Counted from the first letter of the stretch, positions 45,131 through 53,819 are shown. The stretch is 64,000 nucleotides of DNA from Allorhodopirellula heiligendammensis (GCF_007860105.1 NZ_SJPU01000002.1:981739-1045738); one strand, 5' to 3'. Translations and numbers: made by a program. The notes: generated from the sequence alone by a model not told the origin.

Positions 45131-46351
45131 TCACTGCGTGATCGCGGCGTAGGTCCGTTTGCCCTGGCGGCCGATCCAGAGGCCCATGGGAGTCTGACCA
45201 CATGATTTCATGCGGCGGTTCAATGCGGCGGGGTCCATATCGCCACCACGTACCTTGATGAGGTCCGGATACCCGTTATGCGCTCGAAACCAGCGGCGGA
45301 GTTTGCGGTCGTCACAGCCGATGACATCGATCACCTGGGCTGCGTTGGCCATTTGAGGCCAACTCGCCAATCCCGCTGCATCGTCACAGGTGAGAAATCC
45401 ACTGGGGCCGCCGATCGGGCGCGTGCCCGTTGACGCGGCGAAAGCCTCCGTCAGACCCGCTGCGCGGATCGCCGGATCAGGGTCAATAATCCACTGACCA
45501 ATACCATCGGCGGAGTCGATGGCGAAATCCAAGTGCTGGTCGAATGAGAAAACACTCGCTTCGCCGTCACGAATTGAAATTGCCGATCGGCCCCCGACAG
45601 CCATCTTGTGCTGTTGAAGCCACGGATGATCGAGCACGTCGCCCGCCACGACAGTCTGTTCACGGACGCTGCCTCCGGCGGCGATCCAGGTCCGGTGGTA
45701 TTTTCCGACCGCGTCGTCCGGTATGCCGGTGGCGGGGGCGAGTTTGACCAGACCGCCCCGGCATGACCGCAACAACTCTGTCACACGCGACCAGTCGGGC
45801 ACGAGATCACTCGCCAATGTATGTCGCTTTCCATCGACGCGGCGGTCGGGATCGACGTGGATGAGAGTCGATCCATCCAGCAAACGCATCACGGCTGCGG
45901 TGGTCACATCGATTGAATGCAGCGGTGCAGCAACCGCAGCGGTTTTTAGGTTCGCGGCGGCATAGGCGAGCACGTCGCTGTCGATGTCGACTCCTAAGGC
46001 GGGGCCGCGACGGGCGATCGCAATCAAGTCGCTGCCGAGGCCACAACATAGATCGACGACGAGCCCTGCACCCAGCCAAGTTGCTTTGAGTGCCGCGACA
46101 GCGTGATGTGTCGATTGCTGCAGCGATTGACGGGTGACCCACCATGCAGCCTCCGGCTGCACCGGAGCTCCAAGCGTGCGATTCGCTTTGACTTGCAACG
46201 ACGCAATATCAATCAGCACCGCGCGGGTTGCCGACGTCAGCGAATCGGGCTTCGATTTCGATTCGGGATCATGACTCAATTCAGCGAGTCGTGAACATAA
46301 GGCCGGTGTCATCTCGCCGAGCGCGCTATGGTGAAAGGTCTCCGTTGGCAT
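45131..46351 (-). CDS. Class I SAM-dependent methyltransferase with THUMP-like C terminus
   Basis: A 406-residue protein. The AdoMet fold is seen at about 95-200: V-V-D-L-C-C-G-L-G-S-D-L-I (motif I), G-V-D-I-D-S-D (motif II) and H-V-D-P-D-R-R (motif IV). Residues about 300-406 match the THUMP-like domain that ends such proteins (F-R-A-H-N-G-Y-P, D-P-A-A-L-N-R-R, G-L-W-I-G-R). The family's substrate is unproven but RNA is assumed. The GTG/ATG start overlaps the MnmE stop, so it is the last gene of the operon that starts at 49426, a further sign of a tRNA role. Confidence 0.86.
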   Translation of the reverse strand: MPTETFHHSALGEMTPALCSRLAELSHDPESKSKPDSLTSATRAVLIDIASLQVKANRTLGAPVQPEAAWWVTRQSLQQSTHHAVAALKATWLGAGLVVDLCCGLGSDLIAIARRGPALGVDIDSDVLAYAAANLKTAAVAAPLHSIDVTTAAVMRLLDGSTLIHVDPDRRVDGKRHTLASDLVPDWSRVTELLRSCRGGLVKLAPATGIPDDAVGKYHRTWIAAGGSVREQTVVAGDVLDHPWLQQHKMAVGGRSAISIRDGEASVFSFDQHLDFAIDSADGIGQWIIDPDPAIRAAGLTEAFAASTGTRPIGGPSGFLTCDDAAGLASWPQMANAAQVIDVIGCDDRKLRRWFRAHNGYPDLIKVRGGDMDPAALNRRMKSCGQTPMGLWIGRQGKRTYAAITQ

Positions 46352-47640
46352 CACGTGTTATCCGCTCCACTGCGTAAGCTATGTAGGTACCTTAGCGCCG
46401 ACGTCGCGTCACTCGATTTCGCGATCGCCGCAATCCATTGCGATTGCCGTTCGTTGATCGGCAGTGGGGCGCCCTCGGGCAGAGGGTCGGGCCGAAGCCG
46501 CTGAGCGATAGCGCTAATCAAGCCATCGATGCCGCCATTCCGACCGCCTCGTTCGATCGTCGTGCCAACCTCGGAGTCGAGTGAGGTAGCGATGGTCTGG
46601 ATCCATCCGGGGTCGTCGCCGCCGATGAAGTCGATATTGGCGATTTGGTCTGATTTATTGAGCACTCGCAAGACGTCCGCCGTATCGGTCAGTCCAGCGA
46701 TGGTGGTTTCAATCGCCGCCCGCTCGGCAATGGTGGTGGGATCGACGACGATTAGAATCAGATCCGCTGACGCGATGGCCACCGCGCCACGGCGGATACC
46801 CTCGCGCTCGATCACACCACCACCGGCACGGATACCGGCGGTGTCTCTCAAACGAATCGGCAGCCCAGCGATGACCGTATCGCAATCCACCACGTCGCGC
46901 GTCGTCCCGGCCTCATCGTGCGTGATGCTGCGCCCGTAGCCGACGATACGATTGACGAGACTGCTCTTACCGACGTTCGGCGGCCCAGCCAAAACAACAC
47001 GATACGGGGCGGTCAGATGCTGGCCAATGGACCGTCGTTGCCATAACTCCGCTGCAGCGTGTTTGAGTTCGCCCAGAGCCTCGGGTTGTTGCAGAGCGTC
47101 GGGTTGTTGCAGAGCGTCGGGTTGTTGCAGGGCCTCAGGTTGCTGAGTCAGTCGTTCTATCCAGCCCAACGTCCAAGTCAGCAGTGCACCACGATACTGC
47201 TGCAACGCGATCGCCGCGTTGGGTCGCGTCGTCGACGCGATGAGCACCTGTGCCGCCTCGGCGAGCAACGGCTCGATAGAGGTGTGCTGCAACCCGCTCA
47301 GCTGCCGGTCCCACGTAGCTGCGTCTACGCGAGTGGCACCGAGCTGGACCAGAGAGTCAATGATTCGGGAAACTGCGGCGGCACCACCATGCCCGTGAAT
47401 TTCAAAATGTGTCTCTCCAATCGGCGTCAGCACGACCGATTCGCCGACAATCGAGTCGCCGGTCGGCCTGTGAGGGCGACGCCACGTACCATAGCGAACT
47501 TGCCCGACCCGCCAGCGTGAGCTCGTCGCCGACTGAAAACAAGCGGCGATACATTCTTCCGCACGAGGGCCGCATAGCCCAATCACCGCGACAGCGGATC
47601 GACCAGCAGCTGTCAATCGACTGACGACGGTCGGGGTCAT
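46351..47640 (-). CDS. mnmE: Divergent MnmE-like tRNA modification GTPase with QQP(D/E)AL tandem repeats
   Basis: A 429-residue GTPase from the ATG at 47640, which overlaps the HAD stop. The G domain (about 205-350) is intact: G-P-P-N-V-G-K-S-S (P loop), D-E-A-G-T-T-R-D (G2), D-T-A-G (G3), N-K-S-D (G4). The N-terminal domain keeps E-I-H-G-H-G-G but lacks the usual Y-T-G-E-D and R-A-F-L-N-G-K-x-D-L-x-Q-A-E-A motifs. The C terminus ends L-R-S-G-A-D-N-T with no C-x-G-K. An in-frame 18-bp array (47076-47147) encodes four QQP(D/E)AL units between the helical part and the G domain. Normal MnmE with MnmG makes cmnm5U34 in tRNA. Loss of the Cys and folate-linked motifs suggests altered or lost activity. 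Confidence 0.78.
   Translation of the reverse strand: MTPTVVSRLTAAGRSAVAVIGLCGPRAEECIAACFQSATSSRWRVGQVRYGTWRRPHRPTGDSIVGESVVLTPIGETHFEIHGHGGAAAVSRIIDSLVQLGATRVDAATWDRQLSGLQHTSIEPLLAEAAQVLIASTTRPNAAIALQQYRGALLTWTLGWIERLTQQPEALQQPDALQQPDALQQPEALGELKHAAAELWQRRSIGQHLTAPYRVVLAGPPNVGKSSLVNRIVGYGRSITHDEAGTTRDVVDCDTVIAGLPIRLRDTAGIRAGGGVIEREGIRRGAVAIASADLILIVVDPTTIAERAAIETTIAGLTDTADVLRVLNKSDQIANIDFIGGDDPGWIQTIATSLDSEVGTTIERGGRNGGIDGLISAIAQRLRPDPLPEGAPLPINERQSQWIAAIAKSSDATSALRYLHSLRSGADNT
47076..47147. repeat. Four in-frame 18-bp tandem repeats inside the MnmE-like gene
   Basis: Units 47076-47093, 47094-47111, 47112-47129 and 47130-47147 have consensus GAGCGTCGGGTTGTTGCA. The second and third are identical, the first differs at one base and the fourth at several. 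Length is a multiple of three, so gain or loss of a unit keeps the frame. Read on the coding strand each unit gives Gln-Gln-Pro-(Asp/Glu)-Ala-Leu. Confidence 0.85.
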
Positions 47641-48368
47641 GAACGCGTGGCGGCGTTCGTCTGCGGGGACGAAGAAGGCAACATTGCCCACAACCGCTCG
47701 TCACCGAGTGTGTCCGCGACGAGATCGACGCCATCAAAAGGTTGATCGTGCGAATGCTCGTTGGGGACCGCGACTGTGATCGCTCCCGCGGCAATCGCGG
47801 ATGCCGCGCCATTGCCGCTGTCCTCGAGCACCAGCATGTTGGCCGGTGAGATCGCCAGCAGTTCAGCGGCTTTGAGGTACATTTCTGGATGTGGTTTCCC
47901 GTGCGTGACATCGTCACCCGTCAGCACAAATGCAAGTTGATCATGCCACGTCGTCGTTGGCAGAATCATTTCGACAAACTGTCGCTGGCTGCTGGTGGCG
48001 ACGCCGAAGGGCACCCCCGAGCGGCTGAGGTGGTCGATGAATCGTTCCAAGTTGGGCATCGGCTCGAGATGGTCGAGCAGCAATTCCGCGTAGACAACGT
48101 TGGACTCAGCGAGTAACGCGGCGGGCTCATCATCGAGCCGGTGGAAGGCGATCATTTCGCCGATCGCGCTCAGTCCAACGCGTCCCATCATCTGCTTCTG
48201 CAGCTCACTGCTGAACCGAAAGCCACGACGTTGCAGTACCACGTCGCCGACCTGAAAATAAATTCGTTCGGTATCAAACAATAAACCGTCCATGTCCAGC
48301 GCGACGCCGCGAACATCGGGCGCCGGTGGTGTCGGCACACTGTCCGATCGGTTGGGGTCAGTACTCAA
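47637..48368 (-). CDS. HAD-superfamily phosphatase (beta-phosphoglucomutase-like)
   Basis: A 243-residue protein starting at TTG, which overlaps the ferredoxin stop (TTGA); no ATG lies before the first motif. Motif I is D-M-D-G-L-L-F-D-T-E with nucleophile Asp and acid/base Asp, motif II the Thr/Ser in V-A-T-S-S, motif III Lys in G-K-P-H-P-E and motif IV E-D-S-G-N-G. The cap (about 35-100) is the four-helix C1 type. Likely a sugar-phosphate or mononucleotide phosphatase or mutase; the substrate is unknown. It is in the middle of the four-gene overlapping operon. Confidence 0.88.
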   Translation of the reverse strand: MSTDPNRSDSVPTPPAPDVRGVALDMDGLLFDTERIYFQVGDVVLQRRGFRFSSELQKQMMGRVGLSAIGEMIAFHRLDDEPAALLAESNVVYAELLLDHLEPMPNLERFIDHLSRSGVPFGVATSSQRQFVEMILPTTTWHDQLAFVLTGDDVTHGKPHPEMYLKAAELLAISPANMLVLEDSGNGAASAIAAGAITVAVPNEHSHDQPFDGVDLVADTLGDERLWAMLPSSSPQTNAATRS

Positions 48369-49426
48369 AGTTCCATCTCATCAAGCGTATCGACGAGCCG
48401 ATCGAGCTCGTCCTTGGGCTGGGAGTTACGAGCGGCTTGGCGTTTTCGCAGCACGGCGTCGACACCGACGGTACCGCGACCGGCCAGCAGCAATTGTTCA
48501 TCACGCTCACGTGCCGCTGTCGCGATGGGATCATCGCTACCGGCGGGGGCCCCGAACAATTGCGACAAATCGATTTTGAAACCCTCGTCGCCCTCAGTTT
48601 CGGCCCCGGCAATGGCGGGTGCTTTGTGCTGCGGGAAAATAATTGCATTCTCGGGGCAAACGCGACTGCAGGCGGGGCATCCCTTGCGACAATTATCCGG
48701 TTGTTCAACGAGAATGCTCTCGGCGCCGTCAAGACCATAGACCCCAAAGAGACAGAAGTCGACGCATTCCATGCAGTTTGTACAGCGGCTGTAGTCGATC
48801 ACCGGGTACCAACGCCGGCCCGTCGTCTCCTCGACCGATTCGATACTCCCGCCCACGATGGGGAGCGCGCGTGTCTCGGCGGAGTCGATGCCCAGAATAC
48901 GGTGAACCTCAGCGACAAAATCCGAGGTATCTTCCGAGGTCCGCAGGTCAATGGAATAAATTTGCCGCTCGGATCGCGGATACATCTCCGTCATCCGCAG
49001 TACCGCCTCGGGCCCGTTGGCAGCGTCGGGCTCACTGGCAGCGTCGGGCTCACTGCCAGCTTGGTCGCTCGCGACCGTCGAGAGTTTGGCTGAATCATCT
49101 CCCACGGTTTCATCGTCTGACTCGTCACTGCCCAATTCCACGACCCCCACCCGGCCGTCGATGCCGTTTCGATCGAGGACCCAGTGAGCAGCACGGGGAA
49201 AAATCCAACTGGCGAGAACGATGTCGCCTTCGATTTCTCGCAGCCGCGTCACAGCCTCACCGTTCTTGGGCAGGTCATACAGGTGAGGGACCACCACCAC
49301 TTCCAAATCAGGGATTTTTCCTCCCGCGTCCGCAATCGCCTGTTCCAACGCCCGCTTGGCAGGGTTCCGCGACTGGCCCTTGGAAACCACCAAGGTGAAC
49401 GATCGTGTCTTCTCGGCAAGGATCAT
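48365..49426 (-). CDS. Double 4Fe-4S ferredoxin-like protein with variable acidic linker
   Basis: A 353-residue protein. Residues about 1-105 are an alpha/beta domain without known motifs (V-V-V-P-H-L-Y-D-L-P, S-W-I-F-P-R). A Ser/Asp/Ala linker follows with an 18-bp repeat (49018-49053). At about 218-265 are two 4Fe-4S sites: C-T-N-C-M-E-C-V-D-F-C and C-R-K-G-C-P-A-C-S-R-V-C-P-E-N-A. The tail (about 280-353) is charged and helical. It probably passes electrons to an unknown partner. It heads the minus-strand operon with the HAD phosphatase, MnmE-like GTPase and methyltransferase. Confidence 0.83.
   Translation of the reverse strand: MILAEKTRSFTLVVSKGQSRNPAKRALEQAIADAGGKIPDLEVVVVPHLYDLPKNGEAVTRLREIEGDIVLASWIFPRAAHWVLDRNGIDGRVGVVELGSDESDDETVGDDSAKLSTVASDQAGSEPDAASEPDAANGPEAVLRMTEMYPRSERQIYSIDLRTSEDTSDFVAEVHRILGIDSAETRALPIVGGSIESVEETTGRRWYPVIDYSRCTNCMECVDFCLFGVYGLDGAESILVEQPDNCRKGCPACSRVCPENAIIFPQHKAPAIAGAETEGDEGFKIDLSQLFGAPAGSDDPIATAARERDEQLLLAGRGTVGVDAVLRKRQAARNSQPKDELDRLVDTLDEMEL
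49018..49053. repeat. Two in-frame 18-bp repeats inside the ferredoxin-like gene
   Basis: TGGCAGCGTCGGGCTCAC occurs at 49018-49035 and 49036-49053, followed by a partial third. It encodes Ser-Glu-Pro-Asp-Ala-Ala twice. The core CGTCGGG is shared with the array in the MnmE-like gene of the same operon. Confidence 0.75.
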
Positions 49427-49541
49427 GTGGAATTCAGCGGAAAGATGGCGGGAAACATCACCGCTCTATCGTGACCACTCCCGCCCGGATGATCAAGCCA
49501 CCGAGGATAAGGGGGGGACGCCTACGCTGATGAGCCCGCGC

Positions 49542-49591
49542 TACGTAGGACCCCCACTACAAACAATACGTAGGACCCCCACTACTAACAA
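49542..49591. repeat. Two 25-bp direct repeats
   Basis: TACGTAGGACCCCCACTACAA... at 49542-49566 and 49567-49591 are tandem copies with one difference (A/T) in 25 bases; TACG starts a third partial copy. They lie 15 bases beyond the end of the decayed chimeric gene. The 179 bases from 49427 to 49605 hold no other feature. Confidence 0.75.
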
Positions 49592-49605
49592 TACGCCAAT
49601 CCTTC

Positions 49606-50290
49606 TCACTCGCCGCTGGCGACTTGCTGCGGGTGATTCCACCAGATTGTGAGATCAGGTGTTTCGGCACTTCCTTGCCTCAGAAAGTTCCCCACGGCAA
49701 TATCCACGGTACCGTCACCGTCGAAGTCGCCGACCTCCAGCGAGATGTGGTCATAGTGCCCACTTTCAATTTTTGATGGTTCGAATTGCCCGGGCTCGGT
49801 TTGCAAAAGCAGCATCAAGGACGTGACTCCGGACGCGGCGAACTCAGACGCAGTGCTACCGGCCAGGAGTGCACAGGCGACGATATCCATGTCGCCGTCG
49901 CCGTCGAAGTCAGCGGCTTTGGCATTGAGTACTCCCATCATATTGACCCGTGCAGCCCAGCGAACACCTTGCAGCCCGCAGGCGGTGCGGTTCACCGCTG
50001 TCAATCCAGTGAAAATCCGCAGGGCCTCCCTCACCGGAGCAGGACGCGATTCGAATCGCGCTAACGAAGTGAGAGAGACTCGGGCGTCCCGACCCGTGCG
50101 TGCCGGTCGCGATGGCTCCGGCGACGGATTGCTCATCAATGAGTCCCAGCGTCGGAAGTGTCAAACCATGTCGGTCGAGTTCCTTGACAATATCTTTGAG
50201 CTGACATCCGGCGCCGACGCGAACGGTCCATTCTGATCCGGATTGTCGCAGTGTCGGCGTCGCCGCGTCCACCCATCGACCTGCGAGCAT
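49606..50290 (-). pseudogene. Decayed chimera: FAD-linked oxidase fragment joined to FG-GAP/VCBS fragment
   Basis: Reading the minus strand, 50290 to about 49950 encodes part of an FAD-linked (GlcD/arabinono-lactone oxidase type) domain: T-V-R-V-G-A-G, L-T-L-P-T-L-G-L-I-D, the flavin-binding A-T-G-T-H-G-S-G and L-R-A-A-R-C-S-L-G-C. A TAA blocks the frame upstream, so the start of that domain is missing. At about 49950 the recognisable coding moves to another frame and becomes an FG-GAP/VCBS protein end: A-D-F-D-G-D-G-D-M-D-I-V-A and later G-D-F-D-G-D-G-T-V-D-I-A-V-G-N. Neither part is a complete protein. The likely origin is a deletion joining two genes that lay in the same direction. Confidence 0.72.
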
Positions 50291-50558
50291 ACTGCGAGTG
50301 GATCGAGCGGGGCGTTACCCGGACGGCTTAACGAATCACGTTCCGCACCTTTCTCATTCAAGTCAGAGCCCGCCACCGGATTGTTAACGCTCGCGTTTCC
50401 GATCACCACGATGTCCGTTTCCGTCGGATGAGCACCAATCAATCGACTCCTGAGTTGATTGTTAGGATCTCTGGGGGAAGGGTCGATATGGTGTTGACCG
50501 TCAGTCATAATGGATCACGTTACGACATCTTCCTTGTTCTATTTGTGGATCATTGCTC

Positions 50559-51368
50559 ATGCTTTCGAGTCCCTCGAGCCGTACTTTAACCGCCCTCATT
50601 GTGATCGCTGCCAGTTGGGCTGCGACCGGCCTTCAGGCAGCCGAAATCACTCCGCGTCGTCAAGCCCATGCTCACAATGATTATGTGCACGAGCGACCGC
50701 TGCTCGATGCACTCGACCAGGGTTTCATGAGCGTCGAGGCCGACGTCATCCTCGACGATGGTGAATTGCTCGTTGCTCACTCGCGTGATGAGACGACGCC
50801 TGACCGCACGCTGCGTGCATTGTACCTTGATCCATTGCGTCAGCGGATCGAAAAGAATGGTGGATTCGTGTATGCGGACAAACAACCCATCACGCTGTTG
50901 ATTGATATCAAGACAGACGGGGAAGCAACGTTCACAGCAATCAATCAACTCCTTGGTGAATATCGCGACGTGTTTGCTTGGTCGGAGGACGGCACGCTGC
51001 ATCCCGGGCCGGTCGTTGCGATCATCAGCGGCAACCGACCCATCGAGATGATGACGGCAGCATCTCCTCGGTTCGCTGGCATTGACGGTCGACTCTCGGA
51101 TTTGGACAGTGACATGGCCCCCGATTTGATGCCGCTGCTCAGTGACAACTGGACGCATTACTTCAGCTGGCGAGGAAAAGGCGATTTTCCAGCGACCGAA
51201 CGCGATAAGCTGAAGCGAATCGTCGAGCACGCCCACGAGCGAGGCCGGCTGATTCGGTTCTGGGCTACCCCCGACAATCCGGCCATGTGGCGCGTACTCC
51301 GCGATGCAGGCGTTGACCAAATCAATACTGACAACCTCCGAGGTCTCAGTCGCTTCCTTGCTGAGTAG
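50559..51368 (+). CDS. Exported phosphodiesterase of the GDPD/PI-PLC type
   Basis: A 269-residue protein from the ATG at 50559 (TTG at 50553 possible). Signal peptide covers residues 1-28 (A-L-I-V-I-A-A-S-W-A-A, cleavage near LQA-AE). The TIM-barrel starts with Q-A-H-A-H-N-D-Y, containing the catalytic His, then G-F-M-S-V-E-A-D-V with the metal-binding Glu/Asp and L-L-V-A-H-S with the second His. D-I-K (L-L-I-D-I-K-T-D) is the third typical site, and the last strand R-F-W-A-T-P-D-N-P fits the family. It would cut phosphodiesters such as glycerophosphodiesters outside the cytosol. Confidence 0.87.
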   Translation: MLSSPSSRTLTALIVIAASWAATGLQAAEITPRRQAHAHNDYVHERPLLDALDQGFMSVEADVILDDGELLVAHSRDETTPDRTLRALYLDPLRQRIEKNGGFVYADKQPITLLIDIKTDGEATFTAINQLLGEYRDVFAWSEDGTLHPGPVVAIISGNRPIEMMTAASPRFAGIDGRLSDLDSDMAPDLMPLLSDNWTHYFSWRGKGDFPATERDKLKRIVEHAHERGRLIRFWATPDNPAMWRVLRDAGVDQINTDNLRGLSRFLAE

Positions 51369-51474
51369 CTGCGAAGCAAAAGCAAGCCGATTCAGCTTTT
51401 CGATCTGAGATCAGTTAGAATACGAAACTATCCAGAGAGTTTGACACGACCACCTCGCAGAGAGAGAACGCCGG

Positions 51475-52965
51475 ATGAATCGGAATCGGATCCTAGCAAC
51501 GACGGGGCTGCTGTTGCTCTCATTCACCTTGGCCGATCCGTTAAGTGCTAAAGATCACTTCTTGGTGATCGGCGGAGGATACTCACCATCAGGCAATCAA
51601 GCCTCGCTCGAACGGAACGTTTTGTTCTGGCAGCGCGTGTTGGCTGAAAAGGAGATCGCCGCCAGCTCGCAGAGCATCTTCTTTGCTGATGGGGACGACC
51701 CAGACGAGGATCTTCAGGTCATCGACCGAAAATCTGTTCCGAAAGCAAATCGATGGATGGCGGAGTTCTTTGGCAGTCAAAGCGATCTGGGGTTGTCCTA
51801 TCGCAATCACCGCATTCCCAACGTGATAGGCAAAACGAGCGTTAAGAACATCCAGAATTGGTTTGCCGAAGCGGCTCCGTCGATCCACAACGGGGATCGA
51901 CTCCTCATATATGTCACGTCCCACGGGAATGACAGTCGGACACGGAATCAACCGCACAACACTTCCATTTCGCTGTGGGACGGCGAGCGATTGGAGGTCG
52001 CCGAACTCGCCAAGTTGCTCGACACCCTTCCCGACGGCGTGCGGGTATGCGTGGTCATGGTGCAGTGCCATGCCGGTGGGTTCGCGAGATTGATCTATAA
52101 TGAGGGCAACCCGGATCGAGGACTATCCAAACAGCCTCGCTGCGGATTCTTCGCGACGGTCCACGATCGGCCCGCCGCCGGTTGCACGCCGGAAATCGAT
52201 GAAGCGACCTACGTCGAATACAGCACTTATTTCTGGGAAGCGATTGCTGGGCACAATCGCGTCAATCAACCCATTGAGCCTCCAGACTACAATAACGACG
52301 GTCGAATCTCGTTTGATGAGGCTCACGCTTACACCATTTTGAGCAGCGACACGATCGATTTGCCGATCAACACGTCGGGGGAGTTTCTCGGTATCGAGAG
52401 CATGTTCCAAGACGACAAGCATGCTGATCTTCTGCCGCGAGATTTGGCCTACGATGAAATTCTGAAACTTGCGACTCCGTCGGAGCGAGCCATTCTCGAA
52501 GGGTTGTCCGATCAACTCTCACTGACGGGTCAGGATCGGTTGAGCGAGGCGGGAACGCATGTCAACGAAAACCGCTCACGCGGTCGCTCGCGAGGTCGCT
52601 ATCGCGGGCGTCCAGAAGATCCCGTCGATCGTATGCGGCGGCAAATTTCATCACAATTGCGTCAACGCTGGCCTGAACTCGCGAATCTCATGAACCCGCT
52701 CAGCATTGAATTGGTGACCTCGCGCAGTGAGGAATTCATACACGCCATCGAGGCTCACCCGGACTATGCAAAGTATCGGGAGCTGAGCCGAGCGGAATCG
52801 AGACAGCTCGATGAGCAAGAGAAACGCGTCAAATACGAACGATTCGTCATGACCCTGGAGAATGTCATTCTGCGTGAGAATCTGGTCCGGCTAGGTGACG
52901 CGAACCTGATCGACCATTTTCAAAAGATCGTCGAGAATGAGAATGGCGTCCTGGGATCCAATTGA
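51475..52965 (+). CDS. Exported legumain-like (clan CD, C13) cysteine peptidase with EF-hand
   Basis: A 496-residue protein. Signal peptide residues 1-25 (L-L-L-L-S-F-T-L-A, cleavage near LSA-KD). H-F-L-V-I-G-G-G-Y starts the caspase-like core. The catalytic dyad is His150 (L-L-I-Y-V-T-S-H-G) and Cys198 (V-V-M-V-Q-C-H-A-G-G-F), both at strand ends as in legumain. An EF-hand/dockerin-like loop D-Y-N-N-D-G-R-I-S-F-D-E is at 271-282, inside the peptidase domain, suggesting calcium control. An Arg/Gly/Ser patch (R-S-R-G-R-S-R-G-R) lies near 370. The C-terminal 130 residues are helical. Legumains cut after Asn or Asp; the substrate here is unknown. Confidence 0.83.
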   Translation: MNRNRILATTGLLLLSFTLADPLSAKDHFLVIGGGYSPSGNQASLERNVLFWQRVLAEKEIAASSQSIFFADGDDPDEDLQVIDRKSVPKANRWMAEFFGSQSDLGLSYRNHRIPNVIGKTSVKNIQNWFAEAAPSIHNGDRLLIYVTSHGNDSRTRNQPHNTSISLWDGERLEVAELAKLLDTLPDGVRVCVVMVQCHAGGFARLIYNEGNPDRGLSKQPRCGFFATVHDRPAAGCTPEIDEATYVEYSTYFWEAIAGHNRVNQPIEPPDYNNDGRISFDEAHAYTILSSDTIDLPINTSGEFLGIESMFQDDKHADLLPRDLAYDEILKLATPSERAILEGLSDQLSLTGQDRLSEAGTHVNENRSRGRSRGRYRGRPEDPVDRMRRQISSQLRQRWPELANLMNPLSIELVTSRSEEFIHAIEAHPDYAKYRELSRAESRQLDEQEKRVKYERFVMTLENVILRENLVRLGDANLIDHFQKIVENENGVLGSN

Positions 52966-52966
52966 G

Positions 52967-53737
52967 TTATTGGATTTCGCGTGTTCGGTAGGAAACGAAT
53001 CGGTGCAGCGGACCGCGAGGCTGATACTCATTGGCAGCGTCCTGCCCACCCCGCCCGTCCAACTGCAACTGGCCCGCGATCAGATTGATTGACTCAATCA
53101 CCAGCGGTTTGATCACGAACCTCGGATCTTCCTGAGGAATCTTGACTAAGGCGATCGGACCGTCTTGCGTGAAGTCCCAACGGATATCGAGGTCACCGAT
53201 CGCGGCCTCTTTGCTGATCTTCCGCACGAAAGGTTCCAGCGGCAGCGGTAGCGCGCCAGCCTTGAGGTCCGACAGAGCGATCGCTAACAGATTGGGCTCT
53301 TCGGTCATCTCGACTGACAATCGACAGGAGATGACGGTATCCCAACCGCTCGAAACATAGCGGGCCGCGGCAAATAGTTCACCATTCTCAATCGCAATCG
53401 CTGGTTCGGTAACACCATGGGCCAGCAATCGCTCGAACCGTTCGGGGAACTCGCTCTGCACCCACGCGTTGATTTCATCCTCACCGAACGAGGCCTTCCA
53501 GAACCCTCCCCGCAAAGATTGCTTGCGAACCTGCTCGACGTCATGCTGGAACTGATTCCTGGCAATCTCGACGTTCGCCTGTGATTGGCTTCGCGCCCGT
53601 TTGTAGAAATCGGGAACTTGCTGTGACTGGGCGACCGCCCACCAGCTGGCCCCACAGACCGCAACGCCGCTCACCGCGGCTAAGCTGAATCCAGCCCACA
53701 GCCAACGGCTCTTCATAATTTTCTTGGCTCGGCTCAT
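52967..53737 (-). CDS. Membrane-anchored protein of unknown function
   Basis: A 256-residue protein from the ATG at 53737. A basic start (R-A-K-K-I-M-K-S-R) and one hydrophobic helix (about 13-36, WLWAGFSLAAVSGVAVCGASWWAVA) anchor it. A charged helix follows (about 45-75), then a beta-rich domain (about 80-235) with E-D-E-I-N-A-W-V and S-S-G-W-D-T-V. The layout of short anchor plus extracytoplasmic domain is common in planctomycete envelope proteins. No family recognised. It converges with the legumain-like gene, with only one base between the stops. Confidence 0.68.
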   Translation of the reverse strand: MSRAKKIMKSRWLWAGFSLAAVSGVAVCGASWWAVAQSQQVPDFYKRARSQSQANVEIARNQFQHDVEQVRKQSLRGGFWKASFGEDEINAWVQSEFPERFERLLAHGVTEPAIAIENGELFAAARYVSSGWDTVISCRLSVEMTEEPNLLAIALSDLKAGALPLPLEPFVRKISKEAAIGDLDIRWDFTQDGPIALVKIPQEDPRFVIKPLVIESINLIAGQLQLDGRGGQDAANEYQPRGPLHRFVSYRTREIQ

Positions 53738-53819
53738 CAGTGCTCCACAAGGGTGAAACGAGTTACAGCAAAAAATTCGAAAGGGTGTTCGTACCCTACA
53801 TGAAACGTTCGTAAGAGTT

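Noticed and set aside
47076-47147. Four tandem repeats considered as a CRISPR array
   Set aside because: Units are 18 bp with no spacers and stay in frame inside a GTPase gene.
48326-49093. A 255-residue plus-strand frame opposite the ferredoxin gene
   Set aside because: The minus strand has the clear Cys motifs of two 4Fe-4S clusters, and the plus frame has none.
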